From: Rikenellaceae bacterium
GTDB lineage: Bacteria; Bacteroidota; Bacteroidia; Bacteroidales; Rikenellaceae
NCBI GenBank assembly: GCA_015059685.1
Contig: SUZW01000019.1
Location: 1-37,270 of the forward strand
Direction: 5' to 3'
DNA: 37,270 nucleotides
The notes under the pieces are model-generated. The model made no database searches and had not been told where the DNA came from. It worked only from the letters and a program-made list of their open reading frames with translations. Position numbers and translations under genes: made by a program. This document shows positions 32,881 through 37,270 of the stretch, in pieces (the first letter of the stretch is position 1; every line of letters starts with the position of its first letter).

Positions 32881-33008
32881 TAAAAATCGTTCTGATGAGT
32901 TCTTTTTGCACGAGCCGGCGGAGAGCGAAATGCTCACATACCTCAAAGTATGCTCCGCTTTCGCTCCCTGGCCTCGCACAAAAATAATCTCATCATTGAC
33001 GATTTTTA
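32881..33008. repeat. Family A palindromic element, copy A5
   Basis: Arms 32881-32911 (TAAAAATCGTTCTGATGAG) and 32976-33008 (complement TAAAAATCGTCAATGATGAG), running into TTTTTG/CAAAAA. The inner hairpin CATA...TATG is at 32937-32952. The left arm starts on the first base after the stop codon of the barrel gene. Confidence 0.87.
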
Positions 33009-33050
33009 GGGCAGGAATGCGCAGACAATTTTGGGGGCGTAGTCTGATAA

Positions 33051-33140
33051 GGGCCAGTAATGGCCAGTAAGGGCTATTAAGGGCAAGTAAGGGTATAGCG
33101 CCTTCTTTACTAGCCGTTACTAGCCCTTACTAACCCTTAA
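33051..33140. repeat. Decamer array facing its inverted copy
   Basis: Four units on a strict 10-bp period (GGGCCAGTAA, TGGCCAGTAA, GGGCTATTAA, GGGCAAGTAA) at 33051-33090. They face inverted units (TAGCCGTTAC, TAGCCCTTAC, TAACCCTTAA) at 33111-33140. Together they could fold as one long imperfect hairpin. The unit matches the decamers trailing copy B1 at 2412-2440. Confidence 0.75.
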
Positions 33141-33220
33141 TTCACCTGCGCCGTGATAAGGGTAGGAGTTTAGATAATTAAAAAGCTAATGGCTAATGGC
33201 CAACGCTGCGATTAAGCCGA

Positions 33221-33257
33221 GGGCAGAGGCTGCTTGCAGACTTTGCCGAGGCGGAGC
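33221..33257. repeat. Copy of the copy-A4 loop module, reversed
   Basis: Reads as the reverse complement of 25741-25780 with small differences (shared GCTTGC, ACTTTGCCGAG, GCAGAG). It is flanked by related CTAATGGCTAATGGC and CAATGGCTAATAGC segments (33186 and 33273). It lies just upstream of rbfA. The rest of 33009-33300 shows no gene and no clear promoter. Confidence 0.6.
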
Positions 33258-33300
33258 AGTGAAGACCAAAGGTCAATGGCTAATAGCTATAAAAAAAACT

Positions 33301-33639
33301 ATGGAGAATACAAGACAAGAGAAGATTGCAAAGCAGATACAGCGTGATGTTGCCGAGATTTTTCAGCGTGACATTGCCGAGTCGCTGCGTGGTACGCTCG
33401 TAACGGTTACGGCTGTGCGAGTATCGCCCGATTTGGGCTATGCCAAGATTTATGTGAGCGTCTTTCCGTTCGACAAGGCGCAGGCGACACTCGAGGTTAT
33501 CGAGCAGCAGAGCCGCATAATCCGTGGTGCGCTCGGTCGTCGTATGCGTCATCAGGTGAAGGTTATACCCGAGTTGCAGTTCTTCATCGACGACTCGCTC
33601 GAGTATATCGAGAATATCGACTCGTTGCTGAAAAAGTAG
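33301..33639 (+). CDS. rbfA: 30S ribosome-binding factor RbfA
   Basis: A 112-residue KH-fold factor that matures the 17S rRNA 5' end on the small subunit. Motifs: RQEKIAKQIQRDVAEIFQRDI at the N-terminus; VTAVRVSPDLGYAKIYVSVFP, which fits the KH-domain strand and the family's V-x-V-S-x-D-L; and LRRRM-like LGRRMRHQVKVIPELQFFIDDSLEY. ATG 33301 gives the normal length. An in-frame extension to 33196 runs through repeat DNA and is rejected. It is 12 bp upstream of the permease gene. Confidence 0.92.
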   Translation: MENTRQEKIAKQIQRDVAEIFQRDIAESLRGTLVTVTAVRVSPDLGYAKIYVSVFPFDKAQATLEVIEQQSRIIRGALGRRMRHQVKVIPELQFFIDDSLEYIENIDSLLKK

Positions 33640-33651
33640 CACTGCTCGGCT

Positions 33652-34848
33652 ATGAAGTGGAGATTTGCCCTGCGCTACCTTATCTCGCCGAAGTCACACT
33701 CGGTGATAAATATCATCGCCTCCGTGAGTCTTCTCTCGATGGCGGTGCCGGTAGCTGCTATGGTGATACTCCTCTCGGTTTTCAACGGCTTCGAGGGGTT
33801 GGTGCGTGACCTCTACAAGGCGGTGGATGCCGATATCGAGATACGCTCGACGCATCTGCTGCGGAGCGACGATGATGCACTGCGTAGCCGCATTGCCGAG
33901 TGCGATGGTGTCGATGCGCTCTCGTTTGTAGTGGAGCGACAGGCGATGCTCTGCTACCGAGATAACCGCACCACAGTGCAGCTGCGAGGCGTGGATGCCG
34001 ACTACGACAAAGTTGTGCCAATCGAGGAGTTTGTGTCGCTTGGCGATGCGAGGGTTGAGGTTGGTGACTTCGACCGCCTGCTGGTGGGTGAAGGGGTGGC
34101 CTACGACCTCGGCATATACTCCACGGCCGCAGGAGATGTTCGTGTTATGTCGCTCGGTGGGGGAGCTATAGGCTCTCTGCTGCCGACAATGGCGATGCGT
34201 AGCGAGGTGTTGGAGGTGTGCGGAACCTTTATTATCGACCAGCAACACGCCTCATCGTTTGCCCTCACATCGTTGCGTGCGGCCGACGGATTATTCGGTT
34301 GCGAGGGTACGGCAGATGCGGTGTTGGTGAGGGTCGAGGAGGGTAACTCCTCCCGAAGGGTGGTAGAGGCTCTGCAACAACGCTTGGGCGAGGGCTACAG
34401 CGTGATCTCTCGTGAGGAGAAGAATAGCGCCTTCTATGCCATTATGCGCTACGAGAAGTGGGGTGTATTCCTCGTTTCGTTGCTGGTGTTGTTGGTCGCT
34501 TCGCTCTCGATTATAGGCACGGTTGTGATGTTGATTATAGAGAAGCGTGACGAGCAAACCACGCTTCGCTCGATGGGTGCCGACAACGCCCTTCTGCGAG
34601 GGGTATTTGTGCGTGAGGGTCTGCTTCTTTCGGGCATAGGTGGTGCAATAGGCTTGGTTGTGGGTATTGCCATAACGCTTGCGCAGCAGCACTTCGGCTT
34701 TGTGAAGATGCCAAACGGCAACTTCCTTATCGAGAACTATCCCGTGGAGTTGCAGGCGTTGGATTTGGTGGTTATCTTTGTTACATTTATAGCAGTTGCA
34801 GCGGCAATATCTACGGTTGCAACCTCGATAATGATTAAGAGAAGATGA
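33652..34848 (+). CDS. LolC/LolE-like ABC transporter permease (FtsX/MacB family)
   Basis: A 398-residue inner-membrane permease with the LolC/E layout: N-terminal KWRFALRYLISPKSHSVINIIASVSLLSMAVPVAAMVILLSVFNGFE with the first membrane helix at about 20-45, a periplasmic domain at about 50-260, then three helices (about 270-295, 320-350, 365-390). RSMGADNALLRGVFVREGLLLSGIGGAIGLVVG is the coupling-helix region for the ATPase. Lol permeases extract lipoproteins from the inner membrane; the ATPase partner (LolD) is not in the window. Its stop overlaps the next gene's start by 4 bp (ATGA). Confidence 0.87.
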   Translation: MKWRFALRYLISPKSHSVINIIASVSLLSMAVPVAAMVILLSVFNGFEGLVRDLYKAVDADIEIRSTHLLRSDDDALRSRIAECDGVDALSFVVERQAMLCYRDNRTTVQLRGVDADYDKVVPIEEFVSLGDARVEVGDFDRLLVGEGVAYDLGIYSTAAGDVRVMSLGGGAIGSLLPTMAMRSEVLEVCGTFIIDQQHASSFALTSLRAADGLFGCEGTADAVLVRVEEGNSSRRVVEALQQRLGEGYSVISREEKNSAFYAIMRYEKWGVFLVSLLVLLVASLSIIGTVVMLIIEKRDEQTTLRSMGADNALLRGVFVREGLLLSGIGGAIGLVVGIAITLAQQHFGFVKMPNGNFLIENYPVELQALDLVVIFVTFIAVAAAISTVATSIMIKRR

Positions 34849-35726
34849 GAAGAATTTATGTTTTGATACTCGTGGCGTGTGTCATTGGCTTCGGTGGGTG
34901 TAAAAAGAGGGTTGTTATACCCGACGATACCCTTGCCGACATCTTTCACGACGCCTTTGTTGTAAATGCCTATATTGGCCAGGAGCATATAAATATCGAC
35001 TCGCTCGCCATGTACGAGTCTATATTCGACCACTATGGCTATACGGCCGAGGATGTCGCCTACACGGTGGGCAACTTCTCTCGTCGCAAGAGCGCACGCC
35101 TCGGCTCGGTGGTCGAGGAGGCCATATCGAGGCTCGAGCGTGAGAGCAAAGTTTATGAGAAGGGGGTTGTTATACTCGATACGATACGGGCGGTTGCGGT
35201 ACGCTCCTTCACCCGCACGATATACGAAGATACGCTAATCAAGGCTACACGCCGTGCCGACTCCACGAAGTTGCGTGTGGCTGTGCCTGTGCAGCGTCTT
35301 GGCGAATATACCGTGACCTACGAGTATGAGTGCGAAGATGACCTCAAGAAGTACCCTCGTCGTGCCGACCTCTACTTCGAGTATGAGAATGGCAGCCGTA
35401 TGGGAAGCACCTCATATACGCTGCATAAGGAGGATAGGGTGCGTCGTACCCTCACCCTGCGTCGTGAGGAGGAGCGTCGTTGCAGCCTCGTCATAAACCT
35501 CGGCAACTACACCGAGATGAAGAAGCGTAAGCCGAAACGCCAAAACCTTGTGATTAAGAACCTGAAGGTGGTCTATAAACCAGACGAGAAGATAGCTATA
35601 GATAGCCTGCAGGAGAGGTATCTCCCGATAAAGATATTTGCAAATGGTTTCCTCATCAAGAAGGATAGCGTCGCACTATCTGCTGACACAACAAGGGTGG
35701 CTACCCCGCCCGCTGATAACCGTTAG
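34845..35726 (+). CDS. DUF4296-domain lipoprotein
   Basis: A 293-residue lipoprotein. The lipobox is IGFGGC with C19, after a short hydrophobic signal. Residues about 25-110 match DUF4296 (IPDDTLADIFHDAFVVNAYIG, then YTAEDVAYTVGNFSRRKSARLGSVVEEAISRLE), a helical domain seen only in Bacteroidota as far as I recall. The C-terminal half is charged and of unknown fold. It is translationally coupled to the LolC/E-like permease by a 4-bp overlap, which is suggestive for a lipoprotein. Its last 83 bp also encode the start of the amidohydrolase. Confidence 0.8.
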   Translation: MRRIYVLILVACVIGFGGCKKRVVIPDDTLADIFHDAFVVNAYIGQEHINIDSLAMYESIFDHYGYTAEDVAYTVGNFSRRKSARLGSVVEEAISRLERESKVYEKGVVILDTIRAVAVRSFTRTIYEDTLIKATRRADSTKLRVAVPVQRLGEYTVTYEYECEDDLKKYPRRADLYFEYENGSRMGSTSYTLHKEDRVRRTLTLRREEERRCSLVINLGNYTEMKKRKPKRQNLVIKNLKVVYKPDEKIAIDSLQERYLPIKIFANGFLIKKDSVALSADTTRVATPPADNR

Positions 35727-36807
35727 CATTGCTCCCGATGGCGACCACGAGATTGTCGCCATCGAGCAGTACGATGGGTCGTTGGACTCAACCCCCGAGG
35801 TGGAGTTCTACGATGGGGTGCTGTGTGCCGGCTTCGTAAATGCCCATTCACACCTCGAGCTTGCATACCTGAAGGGAGCTATAGCCGAGGGCGAGGGCTT
35901 TGCTGCCTTTGCCGAGAGTATAGGCCGTGTGCGAGGCCTATATACCGAGGCGCAACGACTCGATGCTATTGCGGAGGCCGACCGAGCGATGTGGGCCGAG
36001 GGCGTAGATGCTGTGGGCGATATCGTAAATGGTGCAACCTCGTTCGCTACGAAGGCCGCAAGCAAAATCATCTATCGCAACTTTGTCGAGGTCTTCGGCT
36101 TGCGGGAGTGCAACCTCGACCGCCAAAGGGCTTTGCTCGACTATCCCGATACATCGCTTACACCCCACTCGATATACTCGGTTGCGGATGCTCCGTTCCG
36201 TGAGGTGTGTGGCGAGGGGAAGGCTCCCCTCTCGATACACTTCGAGGAGTCGCCCGACGAGGCAAAGCTGTACGAGGGTGGCGGAGCACTGCACGAGTGG
36301 TACAAGAGGGTGGGCTTTGAGTGCGACTTCCTGCACTACGGCACGCCCGCACGACGCATCGTCGAGTGCGTTCCGAAGGGTAGGAGTCTGCTGCTTGTCC
36401 ACAACTGCGCCATATCGTCGCTCGATATTGAGACCATAATGGAGCACTTTGTGGCCGATGTCTATTGGGTCTTGTGTCCACGCTCCAACGACTATATCTC
36501 ACGAATTAAACCTCGCTCGGTGGAGTTGTTGCGCTCGTCGGGCTATAATATAAATATATGTATAGGCACCGACTCTCTCGCCTCGAACCACTCGCTGTCG
36601 ATGGTCGAGGAGCTGAAGATGTTTGGCGATATACCTCTCGAGGAGCTGCTGCGCTGGGCAACGATAAATGGAGCTCGTGCGCTCGGCATAGATGACCGCT
36701 ACGGCTCTATCGAGGTGGGCAAACATTCGGGTATCGTGAATATCAAGGGTGTAGATTTTTCGACCTTCGCACTGCGCCCCGACGCCTACGCACAACGAGT
36801 ATTGTAG
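35644..36807 (+). CDS. Amidohydrolase-superfamily metal-dependent deaminase/hydrolase
   Basis: A 387-residue protein of the cytosine/adenosine-deaminase-like branch of amidohydrolases (TrzN, guanine deaminase, MTA/SAH deaminase). Metal ligands are all visible: H68-x-H70 in GFVNAHSHLE, H199 in SIHFEES, H253 in LLVHNCA and D310 in CIGTDSLASN. E201 or E202 could be the proton shuttle. Substrate is not predictable. I chose ATG 35644, two codons after a TTG. The start lies 83 bp inside the preceding gene, but the overlap encodes RRIASHYLLTQQGWLPRPLITV, which looks like the normal first beta strands of the fold, so the overlap is probably real. Confidence 0.85.
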   Translation: MVSSSRRIASHYLLTQQGWLPRPLITVSIAPDGDHEIVAIEQYDGSLDSTPEVEFYDGVLCAGFVNAHSHLELAYLKGAIAEGEGFAAFAESIGRVRGLYTEAQRLDAIAEADRAMWAEGVDAVGDIVNGATSFATKAASKIIYRNFVEVFGLRECNLDRQRALLDYPDTSLTPHSIYSVADAPFREVCGEGKAPLSIHFEESPDEAKLYEGGGALHEWYKRVGFECDFLHYGTPARRIVECVPKGRSLLLVHNCAISSLDIETIMEHFVADVYWVLCPRSNDYISRIKPRSVELLRSSGYNINICIGTDSLASNHSLSMVEELKMFGDIPLEELLRWATINGARALGIDDRYGSIEVGKHSGIVNIKGVDFSTFALRPDAYAQRVL

Positions 36808-36812
36808 AAACA

Positions 36813-36845
36813 CAAAAGGCTGTCCGAGAACGGAACAGCCTTTTG
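36813..36845. terminator. Bidirectional terminator between convergent genes
   Basis: Stem CAAAAGGCTGT (36813-36823) with ACAGCCTTTTG (36835-36845), extended by CC/GG inside. A-run on one side and T-run on the other allow use from both strands: the amidohydrolase on plus, DUF4295 on minus. Confidence 0.82.
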
Positions 36846-36884
36846 TATTAGGATGAAACTCCTAAATACATTGTAGCGGTTTTA

Positions 36885-37034
36885 CTATTTCATAAACTCT
36901 GCTACCTGGTCGTTAGGAAGAACTGCCTCTTTGAAACAATAAGCACCTGTCTTCTCCGACTTAACCATCTTGATGCACTTGGTAAACTGCTTACCTACAC
37001 CTGTTCTAAGGGTTGCGACTGCTTTCTTTGCCAT
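36885..37034 (-). CDS. DUF4295 small basic protein (ribosomal-operon associated)
   Basis: A 49-residue protein read directly from the minus strand: it starts MAKKAVATLRTGVGKQFTK and ends NDQVAEFMK. It matches DUF4295, a Bacteroidota family that follows the L28 and L33 genes. Lysine-rich and small, it is probably ribosome-associated, but its function is not known. It is 18 bp downstream of rpmG. In many Bacteroidota ftsY comes next (recalled); here the operon ends at a terminator. Confidence 0.88.
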   Translation of the reverse strand: MAKKAVATLRTGVGKQFTKCIKMVKSEKTGAYCFKEAVLPNDQVAEFMK

Positions 37035-37052
37035 AACTCTTTACCTCCTTAA

Positions 37053-37235
37053 TTACTTAATTTCACGATGTAAAGTTACCCTCTTCAAATATGGATTGTA
37101 CTTCTTACGCTCCAAACGATCAGGGGTGTTCTTCTTGTTCTTCGTGGTGATGTAGCGCGACATTCCTGGTACGCCACTCTCCTTCTGCTCGGTGCACTCC
37201 AAGATGACCTGAACTCTGTTACCTTTCTTTGCCAT
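37053..37235 (-). CDS. rpmG: 50S ribosomal protein L33
   Basis: A 60-residue L33 ([17 protein letters not shown] ... [37 protein letters not shown]). It has one cysteine and lacks the four-cysteine zinc motif, so it is the zinc-independent type. Upstream (37249-37270) is another open frame that may be rpmB. Confidence 0.95.
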   Translation of the reverse strand: MAKKGNRVQVILECTEQKESGVPGMSRYITTKNKKNTPDRLERKKYNPYLKRVTLHREIK

Positions 37236-37248
37236 AGCTTGTTAATGT

Positions 37249-37270
37249 TTAGTAGATTTTCTTGGGAGCA
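37249..37270 (-). CDS. Possible 3' end of an upstream gene (rpmB expected by synteny)
   Basis: On the minus strand, the frame ...A-P-K-K-I-Y followed by TAA runs in from the window edge and stops 13 bp before rpmG. Only six codons are visible. The L28 assignment rests on usual gene order, not on sequence. Confidence 0.3.

Noticed and set aside
33196..33300. N-terminal extension of RbfA by 35 residues
   Set aside because: The extension is encoded by repeat-module DNA and RbfA has normal length from 33301.

Overview
The window reads as a chromosomal segment of a Bacteroidota bacterium, most likely Bacteroidales and plausibly an Alistipes-like member of the Rikenellaceae (family level is inference). 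Evidence: promoter boxes of the TAnnTTTG type with an upstream TTTG/TTG, A-rich rather than Shine-Dalgarno leaders, Bacteroidota-restricted families (DUF4295, DUF4296, DUF3575, PorT-like barrels, lipoproteins with C-N-x-M-x-P-x-G-G), and a ribosomal rpmG-DUF4295 pair. It carries 28 protein genes I can support, one of them cut by the window edge, plus a possible fragment of another; no rRNA, tRNA, CRISPR array, integrase or transposase was seen.

Layout. 1-700: 5' part of ATP-type PEP carboxykinase (minus). 1191-2084: WYL-domain regulator (plus). 2691-11906 (minus): glycogen/alpha-glucan locus, made of a GT3 glycogen synthase fused to a GT35 phosphorylase, then a debranching enzyme, a GT4 glycosyltransferase and a GH57 enzyme. 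12032-13144: HemW (minus). 13709-15274: FAD glycerol-3-phosphate dehydrogenase. 15371-16042: DUF3575 protein. 16084-16566: YbaK-type deacylase (minus), divergent from two tandem NAGPA-domain paralogues (16626-18382). 18431-24141 (minus): mreB-mreC-mreD-mrdA(PBP2)-rodA, the cell-elongation operon. 24317-25648: pgi. 26359-32880: a tightly packed run of flippase, holB, folK, two lipoproteins and an outer-membrane barrel. 33301-36807: rbfA, LolC/E-like permease, DUF4296 lipoprotein, amidohydrolase. 36885-37235: DUF4295 and rpmG (minus).

How the genes fit together: PckA, Pgi and GlpD feed or drain hexose phosphate, and the glycogen locus stores and mobilises glucose. The mre-PBP2-RodA set builds lateral wall. 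The 26-36 kb blocks mix housekeeping (holB, folK, rbfA) with envelope proteins.

The most unusual material is intergenic. Two families of long palindromic elements occupy almost every large gap. Family A (copies near 742, 2566, 7536, 25647 and 32882) is a long hairpin whose outer stem in four of five copies starts at or next to the stop codon of the adjoining gene. Its two arms differ between copies but change together, so pairing has been kept. Family B (near 2085, 13235 and 25944) is a roughly 250-bp inverted repeat packed with TGCCATT/AATGGCA boxes and followed by a variable number of CCCCTAACG units. A decamer-based inverted array lies at 33051-33140. No gene in the window explains how these elements spread. 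They are the best candidates for something undescribed here.
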